This document shows, piece after piece, positions 26,443 to 37,352 of a stretch of 64,000 nt of DNA. The stretch is from Polycladidibacter stylochi. Lineage in GTDB: Bacteria > Pseudomonadota > Alphaproteobacteria > Rhizobiales > Stappiaceae. The stretch is taken from the NCBI RefSeq assembly GCF_001562055.1, contig NZ_LLWE01000005.1, positions 124,001 to 188,000 of the forward strand, read 5' to 3'. The notes beneath the pieces were generated by a model, which had not been told where the DNA came from, ran no database searches, and was given only the letters and a program-made list of their open reading frames with translations. How positions within the stretch are numbered: position 1 is the first letter of the stretch; the number at the start of each line of letters is the position of its first letter. The position numbers and the translations under genes were made by a program.

Positions 26443-27111
26443 CTAGAAAAATGCTTTGGCGACGGCATTATTTTGAAAAAAAGACGGCGTTGTAGCGAAA
26501 AGATCGTTGCTTGGGTCTTCATTCCATTGATATTCGGCATAGCTTGCGGTTTCACGCGCAGCTTCAACGCCTTGCTGTTTGGCTATGACGGCTAATGCCA
26601 TGTCCATACCAGCGGTAATGCCTGAGGATGTGAAGAATTTGCCATCTTCTACCCAGCGGGCCTTACGTTTCCAGCGTACGCGCTGCGAATGAGCGGCAAC
26701 CCATGCTAGCGCCTTTTTATTGGAGGTGGCAGCTTTACCATTTAGCACACCTGCCCTAGCCAAAATAGCTGCACCTGTACACACTGACATAACGGTTTCA
26801 GCCCCAAGGCACACACGGCAAAGCCAGCGAAGAATTGATCCGCTCTCGCAAGCATCACCCGCTCCTTGTCCGCCTGGTACAAGCACCATGTCGGTTCGGT
26901 CAACTTCTTCCAGCGTTATTGACGGTTGTAAAATTATACCCTGTTTACTTATTATAGGCTCCAGCGTTTCCGCCACCAAATAAGTTTTGTATTTAAAGGG
27001 TATCATGGCGAACATTTCCAGCGGCCCCACGAGATCGAGCATATCGACGCCTTGATATACCAAAGCATGGACCGTGCGGGCTTCATCATAATTGATTGAA
27101 TCATACCCCAT
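26443..27111 (-). CDS. DJ-1/PfpI family protein, copy A
   Basis: A 222-residue class I glutamine-amidotransferase-like protein. The nucleophile elbow is SVCTGAAILARAG, with the reactive Cys after SV; an upstream conserved acid is in DLVGPLEMFAMIP, and PGGQGAGDAC and SSGITAGMDMALAVI complete the pattern. This subgroup includes isonitrile hydratase and the N-terminal domain of AraC-type regulators, but there is no DNA-binding domain here. Substrate unknown. The next gene upstream is a clear paralogue, and both are alone in their transcripts. Confidence 0.88.
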   Translation of the reverse strand: MGYDSINYDEARTVHALVYQGVDMLDLVGPLEMFAMIPFKYKTYLVAETLEPIISKQGIILQPSITLEEVDRTDMVLVPGGQGAGDACESGSILRWLCRVCLGAETVMSVCTGAAILARAGVLNGKAATSNKKALAWVAAHSQRVRWKRKARWVEDGKFFTSSGITAGMDMALAVIAKQQGVEAARETASYAEYQWNEDPSNDLFATTPSFFQNNAVAKAFF

Positions 27112-27353
27112 GATACACTCCTATTCTCAAGTAAGGCACTTTAATAACCACCAAAACAGAGCTACGAACCACCCTGATGGACGCCTTATAAATTCACAAT
27201 TTTCACCTATACTTGAGTGAAATAAAATATTGTTCGTTTCTACCCCAAGGGCATAGGCACATAAAAGACTTGCGCGAAGCTTTTGCTAATCCAAAAACTA
27301 TAGAGATTTTATAATATCACAGCAAATTGCAACCTATAGTGTTATTTTTTCAT

Positions 27354-28007
27354 TTAATTTAAACCATAGATTTCAGAAAACTTGTCCGATTCTGCGTCGT
27401 TGTTCCAGTAATACTCCGCAAAGCTTGCCACATCCTCTGCCGTTTCTTGACCTAATAGTTTTTCTATTACTGCAAGAGACATATCCATACCGGCCGAAAC
27501 ACCCGAAGATGAGAAAATTTTATCGTCCTCCACCCATCGGGCCTTGGCCTTCCAATTGACTTTATCACTCAACGAACTGACCCATTTAAAGGCCATCTTG
27601 TTCGTGGTAGCTTGTTTGCCATCCAGCAGACCTGCGTTAGCCAGTAAAGCTGCCCCAGTGCAGACTGACAGCACTAACTCTGCCTGGCGCGAAAGTTTAA
27701 CGAGCCACAACAGCAACTTTTTATTTTCACACTCCGTGCGCGTGCCCCGACCTCCAGGTACCAGAAGAATATCTGTAGTGGAAACTTCATAAATTGTTTT
27801 ATCGGGAATTATTAATGCCCCTTGCTTGGCGCGAACCGGTTCTTTTGTTTGTGCAACCAGCTCAATTAAGAAATTATCGGGCAACATGCCAAATAATTCC
27901 ATAGGACCAAAAACATCCAGCACCTCAAAATCAGGAAATATAAGTATACTTATTGTTTTAATTGAGCTTTCATTCTGTGGTGTCGTGGTATTATATATTT
28001 TTGTCAT
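27354..28007 (-). CDS. DJ-1/PfpI family protein, copy B
   Basis: A 217-residue paralogue of the gene at 26443-27111, with the same blocks: DVFGPMELFGMLP, LLVPGGRGTRTEC, the Cys elbow SVCTGAALLANAGLLDGKQATTNK, ARWVEDDKIFSSSGVSAGMDMSLAVIEK and the FAEYYWNND tail. The duplication is old, since the two differ throughout. Two AT-rich palindromes lie about 80-110 bases upstream (28087-28117) and could bind a regulator. Confidence 0.87.
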   Translation of the reverse strand: MTKIYNTTTPQNESSIKTISILIFPDFEVLDVFGPMELFGMLPDNFLIELVAQTKEPVRAKQGALIIPDKTIYEVSTTDILLVPGGRGTRTECENKKLLLWLVKLSRQAELVLSVCTGAALLANAGLLDGKQATTNKMAFKWVSSLSDKVNWKAKARWVEDDKIFSSSGVSAGMDMSLAVIEKLLGQETAEDVASFAEYYWNNDAESDKFSEIYGLN

Positions 28008-29572
<1,565 letters not shown>

Positions 29573-29609
29573 CGCGCTTTAACAGATATAAAAGCAGTAC
29601 CTGACCACC

Positions 29610-29641
29610 TACCCTCGCCTCAAAAGCGGGGGTATTTTTTT
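29610..29641 (+). terminator. Terminator of ccrM
   Basis: TACCCTCGC pairs with GCGGGGGTA (one G-U) around CTCAAAA and seven T follow. Confidence 0.93.
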
Positions 29642-29727
29642 GGCCATTGTTGATCGTCTCAAGAGAATTAAAAGATATAATCAAAAATATGAGCACAAAG
29701 GTAATCTTTAAGTGGAATAATTACAAA

Positions 29728-29745
29728 CTGTCATCGTGAGTACAT
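29728..29745 (+). promoter_or_regulatory. Possible half Pho box upstream of the phoX-like gene
   Basis: CTGTCAT at 29728-29734 is an exact PhoB half-site. The second half expected four bases later (AGTACAT) is poor. The position, about 100 bases before the start codon, is suitable. Only weakly supported. Confidence 0.3.
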
Positions 29746-29831
29746 AGATCACTTTTAGATGAAGTAGCCATTATTAATGGTCGATTTTATTGATCGACTC
29801 CCAGCGAAACCTCAGGATAGCTAGGTATATT

Positions 29832-31715
29832 ATGGCTGATAAATCACTTATTGACATGTCATGGGATGAGTTTGACGAGCACCGTGACCCGCGCCCTGCT
29901 GATAACCAGTTTGACCAAGTGGTTGAGCGGGCAATTTCCCGCCGTGGTTTCTTAGGCGGTGCGCTCGCTTTTGGTTCAGGCGCAGCAGTCTTTGGCGCTG
30001 GCTTGTTCTCCTCAACTTCCATTTCTCGCGCTGACGGTCATGGGAAGTTTACCTTCAAGCCCATTGGCATCGCAACAGATAGCGCGATCCACGTTCCTGA
30101 AGGGTATGAAAGCAAAGTCCTGGTGCGATGGGGCGACGCGTTGTGGTCACAAGCCAATAATGCCTACTCTGCCGACAACGGTGTTTCTGTCGATTTCTCC
30201 GATAAAGTATTTGGCGAAAATACCGATGGCATGGAGCTGTTCAGCGTTGATGGTAAAGAGATCATCACTGTTAACTCCGAATATGTGAACCCGAAGATCA
30301 ACCTGCCCGCAGAAGCTGAAGGTACACCTCGCAACGCAGAAGAAGTGCAACTGCTCAAAAACTTGCAGGGTGTGACCGTGATGGAAGTCGCCAACTCCGG
30401 CGAGGGCTACGCTGTTGTGGTTGACAGCCCTTATAACCGTCGTATCACTCATGAAACAGAAATGGTTTTGGCAGGCCCGTTGGCCGGACATGCTTTAGTA
30501 CAGACCAAAGCCGACCCGACTGGTAAGAGCGTTAAAGGCACCATGAATAACTGTGGTTCGGGCAAGACCTTATGGGACACCTACCTGACCTGTGAAGAGA
30601 ACTTCAACGGCTATTTCGGTGCCAGTGGCGAAATGCCAGAGGGCGAAGGCTACAAGCGCTACGGCATTAAAGGCAAGGGCCGCTATGCCTACGAAAAGTT
30701 TGACGAGCGCTACGACATCTCCAAGGAACCAAACGAGCCGCATCGTCACGGCTTTATTACTGAAATCAACCCGCTTGACCCGACCAGCACACCAGTAAAA
30801 CGCACCGCCCTTGGTCGTTTCAAGCACGAAAACGCTGAGATGGTACACGCAGCCGATGGCCGCGTCGTGGTGTATTTGGGCGATGACGAGCGCGGCGAAT
30901 ATCTCTACCGCTATGTTTCCAATGACAGCTGGGCACCGGGACAATCTCCTGAAGGGTTATTGGACAATGGCCAGCTTTATGCTGCCAAGTTCAACGATGA
31001 CCAGAGCGGCGAGTGGCTGGCGTTAACACCGGAAGCCACCGGCATGGATGCTGCTTCAATTTTGTGTTTCACCCGTATGGCGGCCTCAAGCGTTGGCGCA
31101 ACCACAATGGACCGTCCTGAATGGGTTGCTGCCAACCCGCTGAGGGCTGAAGCCTATTGTGCGCTGACCAACAACAAGAACCGTGGCAAAAAGCCGAATG
31201 CTGGCGGCGATGATACTACCGTGAATGGCCCGAACCCGCGCAACACCAACAACTATGGGCAGATTTTACGTTGGCGTCCTGCTGATGAAAACCATGCAGC
31301 AGACAGCTTTACATGGGACCTTTATGTGATGGCTGGCAACCCAAGCGTCCATAGTGATGCTTATGCGGGTTCAAGCAACATCAATGAAGGCAACATGTTC
31401 AACTCACCTGATGGCATGGCGTTTTCTTCCGATGGCAAGCTGTGGATCCAGACCGATGGTAAGGACAGTAACGAGGGCGATTTTGCCGGTATGGGTAACA
31501 ACCAGATGCTGGTTGGCGACCCGGAAAGCGGTGAAATTGTACGCTTTATGACTGTACCAAAAGGCGCGGAAGTGACCGGCCTTTGCTGGTCTGCGGATAA
31601 GAAGGTGGCTTTTGTGGGCGTGCAGCACCCTGGCGGCTCATGGCCTGATGGAGCTGGCAAGCCACGCTCCTCTATCGTTTCGGTTTGGCGGCAAGACGGC
31701 AAGACAATCGGCTAG
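29832..31715 (+). CDS. PhoX/DUF839 family phosphatase, Tat-exported
   Basis: A 627-residue exported protein. A long leader ends with the twin-arginine motif SRRGFLGGALAFGSG and a cleavage site near SRA, so it is folded with its cofactor before export. The body has DUF839/PhoX marks: NCGSGKTLWDTYLTCEENFNGYFG, RHGFITEINP, ALGRFKHENAEMVHAADGRVVVYLGDDERGEYLYRYV, and a final FTWDLYVMAGNP and DGMAFSSDGKLWIQTDG. PhoX enzymes are calcium/iron alkaline phosphatases for organic phosphate; substrate choice here is inferred. The ATG at 29832 is chosen since it starts the Tat leader; AGG sits nearby. Confidence 0.9.
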   Translation: MADKSLIDMSWDEFDEHRDPRPADNQFDQVVERAISRRGFLGGALAFGSGAAVFGAGLFSSTSISRADGHGKFTFKPIGIATDSAIHVPEGYESKVLVRWGDALWSQANNAYSADNGVSVDFSDKVFGENTDGMELFSVDGKEIITVNSEYVNPKINLPAEAEGTPRNAEEVQLLKNLQGVTVMEVANSGEGYAVVVDSPYNRRITHETEMVLAGPLAGHALVQTKADPTGKSVKGTMNNCGSGKTLWDTYLTCEENFNGYFGASGEMPEGEGYKRYGIKGKGRYAYEKFDERYDISKEPNEPHRHGFITEINPLDPTSTPVKRTALGRFKHENAEMVHAADGRVVVYLGDDERGEYLYRYVSNDSWAPGQSPEGLLDNGQLYAAKFNDDQSGEWLALTPEATGMDAASILCFTRMAASSVGATTMDRPEWVAANPLRAEAYCALTNNKNRGKKPNAGGDDTTVNGPNPRNTNNYGQILRWRPADENHAADSFTWDLYVMAGNPSVHSDAYAGSSNINEGNMFNSPDGMAFSSDGKLWIQTDGKDSNEGDFAGMGNNQMLVGDPESGEIVRFMTVPKGAEVTGLCWSADKKVAFVGVQHPGGSWPDGAGKPRSSIVSVWRQDGKTIG

Positions 31716-31750
31716 GCCGGATTGCGTAGCCTACTTACGCATTGAACATA

Positions 31751-31780
31751 TCCCCTCGCTTATTATAGCGGGGGGATTTT
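31751..31780 (+). terminator. Terminator of the phoX-like gene
   Basis: TCCCCTCGC pairs with GCGGGGGGA (one G-U) around TTATTATA, followed by TTTT. It stands between two convergent genes and is similar in sequence to the ccrM terminator. Confidence 0.9.
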
Positions 31781-31808
31781 TATTATCCCTTGTTCTACAG
31801 GTTTGTTT

Positions 31809-33083
31809 CTACACAAAAGCAACAAGAGCTTTACGGCGTTTGCCCACAGATAGGGTAATTTGGTTGCCAGCACCGATATCGCCCTCTGAAATCAACCTTG
31901 CCTCTTCCATCACCAAGCGGTTGTTAAGACGCACTGCCCCTGAGAGCACCAGGCGGCGCGCTTCGCTGTTAGAAGATGCAAAACCGGTTTTTACCAGTAG
32001 CTCCAACAGCCCCATGCGTTTGGCGAGTGATGCCAGCGAGAGGTAATGGGTTGGTTTGGTATCGCTTGAAACCGTCTGCGAGAACAGTGCGTCGGCTTGC
32101 TCGACCGCGGCAGCGGCAGCCTGTGCCCCATGAACGATAATGGTGACAGATGTGGCCAGTGTACGTTTGGCCTCGTTCAGCTCTTCGCCTTGCAGTTTCG
32201 CCAAGCGGTTGATTTCGCCCATGGGCAGCTCGGTGAACAGTTTTAAGTAGCGGATGACGTCGTTATCGGCCGTATTGCGCCAGAACTGCCAGAAGTTGAA
32301 AGCAGAGAGGCGATCGGAATTAAGCCAAACCGAACCATCTGATGTCTTGCCCATTTTACTACCTGCTGCGGTGGTGAGCAGCGGCAGGGTAAGGCCGTGT
32401 AGCTCTAACCCTGCGCGGCGGCCAAGATCAACACCATTGACGATGTTACCCCATTGGTCCGAACCGCCGATTTGCAATTGGCAATCAAAACGCTTGGCCA
32501 ACTCCACAAAATCTACCGCTTGCAGCATCATGTAGCAAAATTCCAGCACAGAAAGTGGCTGCTGGCTATCAAGGCGGGCGCGAACACTATCAAAAGTGAG
32601 CATGCGATTGACGGTAAAGTGGGTGCCGAAATCACGCAGGAATTCCAAGAAGCGGAACTCATCCAGCCACTCGGCATTATCAACAATACTGCCCTCACCC
32701 TCGGAAATATCGAAGAGGCGCTCTACAGTGGCGCGGATACCTGCCAGATTGGTGGCGATTTGCGCTTCATCCAACATGGGGCGGCTTTCACTGCGAAAGC
32801 TCGGGTCGCCAATGCGGGTGGTACCGCCACCCACAAGAAGAATGGGTTTGTGGCCTGCCTTTTGCAACCAACGCATGGCCATGAGCGGCAACAGGTGACC
32901 CACATGCAAGCTGTCTTGTGTGGCATCGAAACCGGCGTAGGCGGTGATAGAACCGGCGGCGAGTTTCTCGTCCAGTGCTTCTAAATTGGTGCATTGGTGC
33001 AAAAAGCCACGCTCGATCAAGATCGAAAGAGCCTCGGATTTTGGCTTGAAGCTGCGGGTGGTATCAACGATTGGCATATTCAT
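31809..33083 (-). CDS. tyrS: Tyrosyl-tRNA synthetase
   Basis: A 424-residue class I enzyme charging tRNA-Tyr. The HIGH-type motif is HVGHLLPLMAMRWL after YAGFDATQDSL, the tyrosine pocket is in QIGGSDQWGNIVNGVDLGRR, the KMSKS-type loop is SKMGKTSDGSVWL, and the C-terminal S4 RNA-binding domain has EARRLVLSGAVRLNNRLV. The ATG at 33083 has AAGGAGC eight bases upstream. This site is inside a nine-pair hairpin (see 33084-33148), so translation may be controlled. Confidence 0.96.
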   Translation of the reverse strand: MNMPIVDTTRSFKPKSEALSILIERGFLHQCTNLEALDEKLAAGSITAYAGFDATQDSLHVGHLLPLMAMRWLQKAGHKPILLVGGGTTRIGDPSFRSESRPMLDEAQIATNLAGIRATVERLFDISEGEGSIVDNAEWLDEFRFLEFLRDFGTHFTVNRMLTFDSVRARLDSQQPLSVLEFCYMMLQAVDFVELAKRFDCQLQIGGSDQWGNIVNGVDLGRRAGLELHGLTLPLLTTAAGSKMGKTSDGSVWLNSDRLSAFNFWQFWRNTADNDVIRYLKLFTELPMGEINRLAKLQGEELNEAKRTLATSVTIIVHGAQAAAAAVEQADALFSQTVSSDTKPTHYLSLASLAKRMGLLELLVKTGFASSNSEARRLVLSGAVRLNNRLVMEEARLISEGDIGAGNQITLSVGKRRKALVAFV

Positions 33084-33087
33084 GTTT

Positions 33088-33148
33088 TAAAGCTCCTTGG
33101 CGCTGCGTAGGAGCCTTAGAAACACTTAAGCCGCCTACGCGGCGGCTT
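33088..33148 (-). promoter_or_regulatory. Structured leader of tyrS with a hidden ribosome binding site
   Basis: On the minus strand, AAGCCGCC and GGCGGCTT (33128-33148) form an 8-bp hairpin with loop GCGTA. Closer to the gene, AAGGCTCCT pairs with AGGAGCTTT (nine pairs, one G-U), placing the AAGGAG site in the stem. GCGTAGG of the first hairpin can also pair exactly with CCTACGC of the second, which would free the ribosome site. Confidence 0.5.
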
Positions 33149-33474
33149 GATGTTCTCGTTTGTTTGCTAAGCAATATCGTGAACGCGGCCGCCTATATGT
33201 TGGCTGCGTAATAAAAGTCCATCGCATTGGGGGACTTGATATGGGAATTGCTTTTGATCATGGCTCATAGATGCCGTTGTTTGCGCGTCGATGTCAATAT
33301 GCATTCACGCTTTTATAGCAGCAAAACTTGGCTTCTATTAGATATCCCATTGTTTTTCCATGACAACTAAATTGTGTGCAGTAAAAAAACTTGGCGATCT
33401 TCCCCTAGTTTTGAGGGGCGGCGGGTTTTTCTTTTCATGGCAAACTAATGCCTATTGGTTGTTTGGAGGGCCCT
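33149..33474. other. Intergenic region between tyrS and the GT11 gene
   Basis: Divergent promoters should lie here. A small repeat CCCCT (33402-33406) / AGGGG (33414-33418) followed by a T-rich tract (33426-33435) looks like a weak terminator or attenuator 60 bases before the GT11 start. No gene is seen. Confidence 0.45.
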
Positions 33475-34386
33475 ATGATAGTTATGCGCATGCGTGGCGG
33501 TTTGGGAAACCAGCTATTTCAATATGCTCTTGGCCGCAAGATTTCTTTGCTTAATGAATGCCCTTTAAAGCTGGATATTAGCCGTTTTGATGAGGGGTAC
33601 GACCGCAAATTCCTTTTAAAACATTTCGATATTAAAGCTGAAGTGGCTTGCGAGGAGGATTTAGCGCGGGTTTTATGGCCCGCCAAAAAGTTTGGCAAAA
33701 GCGTGCGGCGTTTACGCCGTTTCTGGCCTGCCTATCGCATTCATGTTAATGCTGAAAAGCTTTGGAAACAGGATATAGAAGACTTTTACATAGAGGCACC
33801 TGGATACGCAGATGGTTTTTTCCAGCAATATTGCCATGCTTCGAGTATACGCCCCATTTTGTTGAGCGAATTGAAACTTCTTGGCCCAATTCAGCCGGAA
33901 CGAGAAAAGCTGGCGCAAATGGCGGCGGCACAAAACTCTGTTGCCCTACATATTCGGCGTGGCGATTATCTGGATAAAGATGTTTCTAAAGCATTTGGCA
34001 ATTGCACACTTGATTATTACTTTCGCGCCATGGAGCACATGCAACAACAGCTGGAAGATCCACGTTTTATGGTGTTTTCCGATGATACTGATTGGGCACA
34101 ACACCACTTGGGCGAGCGACTTGATGTACATATTGTGCAGCTGTTGGAGGACGAGCGCGACTACGAAGATCTGGTGTTAATGAGCCTTTGCAAGCATCAT
34201 ATTATTGCCAATAGCAGTTTTAGCTGGTGGGCCGCATTTTTGAATCAATATACCAAGCAGGAGGTGGTTGCGCCTTCTATCTGGTTTCAAGACGGTAGTA
34301 TGGAGGAGGATAAGCTTCTCCTGCCCCATTGGGTGCGGCTCTACCCCTATAACTTACCTGATGAAGTAACAGTTATGGCAGAGTGA
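33475..34386 (+). CDS. Alpha-1,2-fucosyltransferase-like glycosyltransferase (GT11)
   Basis: A 303-residue GT11 enzyme. The N-terminal signature RMRGGLGNQLFQYALGRKISL is intact, as is VALHIRRGDYLDK, the HxRRxD motif that binds GDP-fucose. FMVFSDDTDWAQHHL and IIANSSFSWWAAFLNQ complete the family pattern. It would transfer fucose from GDP-fucose to a galactose in a surface polysaccharide or lipopolysaccharide; the acceptor is not known. The ATG at 33475 has GGAGG five bases upstream. It is convergent with a GT61 enzyme; the stop codons are 9 bases apart and lie in one hairpin. Confidence 0.92.
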   Translation: MIVMRMRGGLGNQLFQYALGRKISLLNECPLKLDISRFDEGYDRKFLLKHFDIKAEVACEEDLARVLWPAKKFGKSVRRLRRFWPAYRIHVNAEKLWKQDIEDFYIEAPGYADGFFQQYCHASSIRPILLSELKLLGPIQPEREKLAQMAAAQNSVALHIRRGDYLDKDVSKAFGNCTLDYYFRAMEHMQQQLEDPRFMVFSDDTDWAQHHLGERLDVHIVQLLEDERDYEDLVLMSLCKHHIIANSSFSWWAAFLNQYTKQEVVAPSIWFQDGSMEEDKLLLPHWVRLYPYNLPDEVTVMAE

Positions 34387-34412
34387 TTGCCCCAATCACT
34401 CTGCGTTTTTTT
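34378..34412 (+). terminator. Terminator shared by convergent glycosyltransferase genes
   Basis: GCAGAGTGATT (34378-34388) pairs exactly with AATCACTCTGC (34394-34404), loop GCCCC, then seven T. The GT11 stop (34384-34386) and the GT61 stop (34396-34398) are both inside the stem. Confidence 0.93.
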
Positions 34413-35595
34413 GCCGTTGAAGGTAGCTCTTGAGTTTTTGCTTATGGTCTGCGGTAAGCTGAAAATGCTGATGGGAAACGGATTTGCTGGCAATGAGCGG
34501 TGTGTGCTCTACATCCATAATATGAGCTAGCCATAAAAATGCACTTTGAATGTAGTTTTGGGGAAATATCTCGAGCAGCTCACCGCCCGGTTGCATAAAG
34601 ATCAAATTGGTGAGCGCAGCCCCGTGGGGGGCAATAACGTGCTTGGCCTCGTGGAACAACTTCACCTGCTCGGCATGGGGCAGCTTACCTGATATTATTA
34701 TTTCATAGCCATGTGCTAGCAGCATAGGATAAATTTCACTCTCGTTTTTAAGCTGCCTGATGCGCGCATCACTTCGCGAGAGATAAAGTTTGCGAAATGG
34801 TTTAGTGCTGTAATCTATGGCGTAAGCAGACTTGAAACTATCACTAATCAGCTGGGCACGCTTAAAGCTTACCGGATAGCGAAAAGCGCAGTTATGTATA
34901 GAATTCAGCACATAGAGTTGGTCAATAAAACAGGCTGCTGTACTAGCAACCTTGGTAACCACAAGATTTGGCAGTGTTTGCGCTAGAGTTTTAAATAGGT
35001 TTTCCTGCACATCATTCAGGTCCTCGCGCACCAAGAGGTACAACGGCTGAGCTTGCGCCATTGCCGACTGCCATTGGTGGCGGTTTTGGAGTAAATACAG
35101 CAGGTCAGGCAAGTTATCCATGAGAAAGTGATAGTAGTGGCGGTGACCACTGGCCATACCTAGAAAATTCAATGCCTGACCTTGCAGATATTTTGGTTTT
35201 AGCGCTTTAAAGCGAGCGCGGTTCTTTTCGACTGGCTCTAGTTGATGCTTGTGCTTTACAGAAACAGACGCACCGGTGTGACCCAGTACTTTGGCATTTT
35301 CAAGCAGCCATAAACGTGTACAACATTGCCCATTCGGGTGGATTTGTCCGCACGTTTTTAATTCCAGCAATGCGTAGTTTTCAAGAAATTCGACTTGTTG
35401 CGCAGGTAAAGTCTGCTCGTTTTCGCTCAGGTTCTCATAGGCCAGCACATGATCGTTTTGTGGATCACGGGCATGCGCATAATAGTTAAAATGGTGTGCC
35501 AATGACGGACTGATTTTGGCAAACTGTTGCTGAATGCGAAAGCGTATTTGCCGTGATGTTGGGATGAACTGTCGCCATTTGGGAGCCTGCCGCAT
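34396..35595 (-). CDS. GT61 (DUF563) family glycosyltransferase
   Basis: A 399-residue protein with the C-terminal DUF563 pattern seen in GT61 enzymes such as plant xylosyltransferases and EOGT: KLYLSRSDARIRQLKNESEIYPMLLAHGYEII, then LPHAEQVKLFHEAKHVIAPHGAALTNLIFMQPGGELLEIFP. The N-terminal half has MASGHRHYYHFLMDNLPDLLYLL, also typical. The product is cytosolic, so it probably works on a surface glycan precursor together with the neighbouring GT11 enzyme; the donor is not known. The ATG at 35595 has GAGG six bases upstream; an in-frame codon at 35616 is possible. Confidence 0.87.
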   Translation of the reverse strand: MRQAPKWRQFIPTSRQIRFRIQQQFAKISPSLAHHFNYYAHARDPQNDHVLAYENLSENEQTLPAQQVEFLENYALLELKTCGQIHPNGQCCTRLWLLENAKVLGHTGASVSVKHKHQLEPVEKNRARFKALKPKYLQGQALNFLGMASGHRHYYHFLMDNLPDLLYLLQNRHQWQSAMAQAQPLYLLVREDLNDVQENLFKTLAQTLPNLVVTKVASTAACFIDQLYVLNSIHNCAFRYPVSFKRAQLISDSFKSAYAIDYSTKPFRKLYLSRSDARIRQLKNESEIYPMLLAHGYEIIISGKLPHAEQVKLFHEAKHVIAPHGAALTNLIFMQPGGELLEIFPQNYIQSAFLWLAHIMDVEHTPLIASKSVSHQHFQLTADHKQKLKSYLQRQKNAE

Positions 35596-35702
35596 GATTG
35601 CCTCGCCGAAAAACATCTAACTGATCTAATGTTAAGTGTGGCAAGCAAAGTGTAACTGGCAAGACTGCAATAACTACCCTTTACAATTCAGAGGGTTAGC
35701 GA

Positions 35703-35751
35703 AATCGCTCTGGAGCGATTAATATGAAAGCCCGCGCCTTTGAGCGCGAGC
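35703..35751 (-). terminator. Two hairpins after gcvPB
   Basis: On the minus strand GCTCGCGC pairs with GCGCGGGC (one G-U; 35730-35751) followed by TTTC. A second hairpin, AATCGCTC / GAGCGATT, is at 35703-35720. Together they probably end the gcv operon. Confidence 0.65.
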
Positions 35752-35768
35752 CTCCTTGTGTTTTCGAA

Positions 35769-37352
35769 TTAACGCGGCTCTACCTCGGTTGGGCTTGGTG
35801 CCGTCCATTTTAGCACCGGCTTGCGTGCGGCCGCCGTTTCATCCAAGCGGCGACGCGGCGCATGGAATGGTGCCCCCTCAAAGCGGCTGGTATTGCCCTG
35901 TTTGGCTGACATCACCAAATCGCGCAGGGTGGCGACAAACAGATCCAGCGAAGCACGGCTTTCCGATTCTGTTGGCTCGATGAGCATGGCCCCATGAACG
36001 ACCAGCGGGAAGTACATGGTCATGGGGTGGTACCCCTCATCGATCATGGCCTTGGCGAAGTCCAGCGTGGTGACACCGGTATCTTTAAGGAAGGTATCGT
36101 CGAACAATACTTCGTGCATACATGGCTTTTTACCAAAAGGCAGGCTCATGAGGTCTTGTAGGCCAACGCGTATATAGTTGGCATTGAGCACCGCATCTTC
36201 AGAAGCCTGTTGCAGACCATCGGCCCCGTGGGAAAGCATGTAGGCCAGTGCGCGCACAAACATGCCCATTTGCCCGTGGAAAGCAGTCATGCGGCCAAAC
36301 GGCTGTTCACCCTCTGCCAGCTGGCTAGCATTCTCCACCAGCTCCAAGTCTTTTTCTGTACGGCGAATAAATGGCAATGGCGCGAAAGGTGCCAAACGCT
36401 CAGACAGCACCACCGGGCCAGAACCCGGACCACCACCACCATGTGGCGTGGAAAAGGTTTTGTGAATATTGATGTGCATGGCATCAATACCCAAATCACC
36501 CGGGCGCGCTTTGCCAACAATGGCATTAAAGTTCGCACCATCACAATAGAAATACGCGCCCGCCTCATGGATGAGATTGGCAATTTCTACCACTTGCGGC
36601 TCAAAAAGACCGCATGTGTTCGGATTGGTCAGCATGAGTGCGGCCACTTCGCCTTCGTGCTCTTTGAGCTTATCGGCAACCGCTTGCGGGTCCACAGTAC
36701 CATCGTCACGGGCAGGAACCGCAACCACTTTATAGCCAATGAGGGCAGCGGTGGCCGGGTTGGTGCCATGGGCGCTTTCGGGCACCAAGACGATTGAGCG
36801 CTGTTCGCCGCGTGCTTTTAGAGCTTGCTTGATCGCCATCATGCCGCATTGTTCGCCATGGGCACCGGCTTTCGGGCTCATAGCCACAGCAGAGGTGCCG
36901 GTAAGCTGCATGAGCCACTCGGAAAGCATGTCAATCAGCTCGTAAGCACCGCTCGCTGTTGATACCGGCTGTAGTGGATGCAAGTCGGCAAAACCAGCGA
37001 GACGAGAAAGCTTTTCGTTAAGGCGCGGGTTGTGCTTCATGGTGCAAGAACCCAGCGGATACAAGCCAGCGTCGATGGCGTAGTTCATGCGCGAGAGGCG
37101 CACATAATGGCGCATGGCTTCCGGTTCGGTAAAGGCAGGCAATGCAATATCGCTTTGGCGTTCATGACCGCCAAGGCGCGGGGTGAACTCTTCCGGTTCA
37201 TCCAGATCAACACCGCAAATGTTCCAATGCCCGAGCTCGAACAAGAGCGGCTCTTCCATATCCAATGCGCGATTACCGGTGAAAGTTGCAGGTTTTTCGA
37301 TCTGCACAGTACCGGATGGTGCGGAAGGACGGCCTTGGGTGTTCATGCTCAT
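35769..37352 (-). CDS. gcvPB: Glycine dehydrogenase (decarboxylating) subunit 2
   Basis: A 527-residue C-terminal half of the P-protein, which decarboxylates glycine and passes the aminomethyl group to lipoyl-GcvH. The PLP-lysine loop is in [39 protein letters not shown] and [21 protein letters not shown] are also typical. The ATG at 37352 overlaps the gcvPA stop (ATGA) and AAGGAGGTG stands upstream, so the two halves are translationally coupled. In many proteobacteria P-protein is one chain of about 950 residues; here it is split. Confidence 0.96.
   Translation of the reverse strand: MSMNTQGRPSAPSGTVQIEKPATFTGNRALDMEEPLLFELGHWNICGVDLDEPEEFTPRLGGHERQSDIALPAFTEPEAMRHYVRLSRMNYAIDAGLYPLGSCTMKHNPRLNEKLSRLAGFADLHPLQPVSTASGAYELIDMLSEWLMQLTGTSAVAMSPKAGAHGEQCGMMAIKQALKARGEQRSIVLVPESAHGTNPATAALIGYKVVAVPARDDGTVDPQAVADKLKEHEGEVAALMLTNPNTCGLFEPQVVEIANLIHEAGAYFYCDGANFNAIVGKARPGDLGIDAMHINIHKTFSTPHGGGGPGSGPVVLSERLAPFAPLPFIRRTEKDLELVENASQLAEGEQPFGRMTAFHGQMGMFVRALAYMLSHGADGLQQASEDAVLNANYIRVGLQDLMSLPFGKKPCMHEVLFDDTFLKDTGVTTLDFAKAMIDEGYHPMTMYFPLVVHGAMLIEPTESESRASLDLFVATLRDLVMSAKQGNTSRFEGAPFHAPRRRLDETAAARKPVLKWTAPSPTEVEPR

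Noticed and set aside
29728-29745. Full Pho box upstream of the phoX-like gene
   Set aside because: Only one half-site is good; kept as a weak feature rather than a finding.
31751-31780. Similarity of the phoX and ccrM terminators as a mobile repeat
   Set aside because: Only the short CCCTCGC/GCGGGGG stems match; loops and flanks differ, so chance or convergence is enough.
36210-36797. Open frame antisense to gcvPB
   Set aside because: Shadow of a well-conserved gene, no start signal and no family resemblance.
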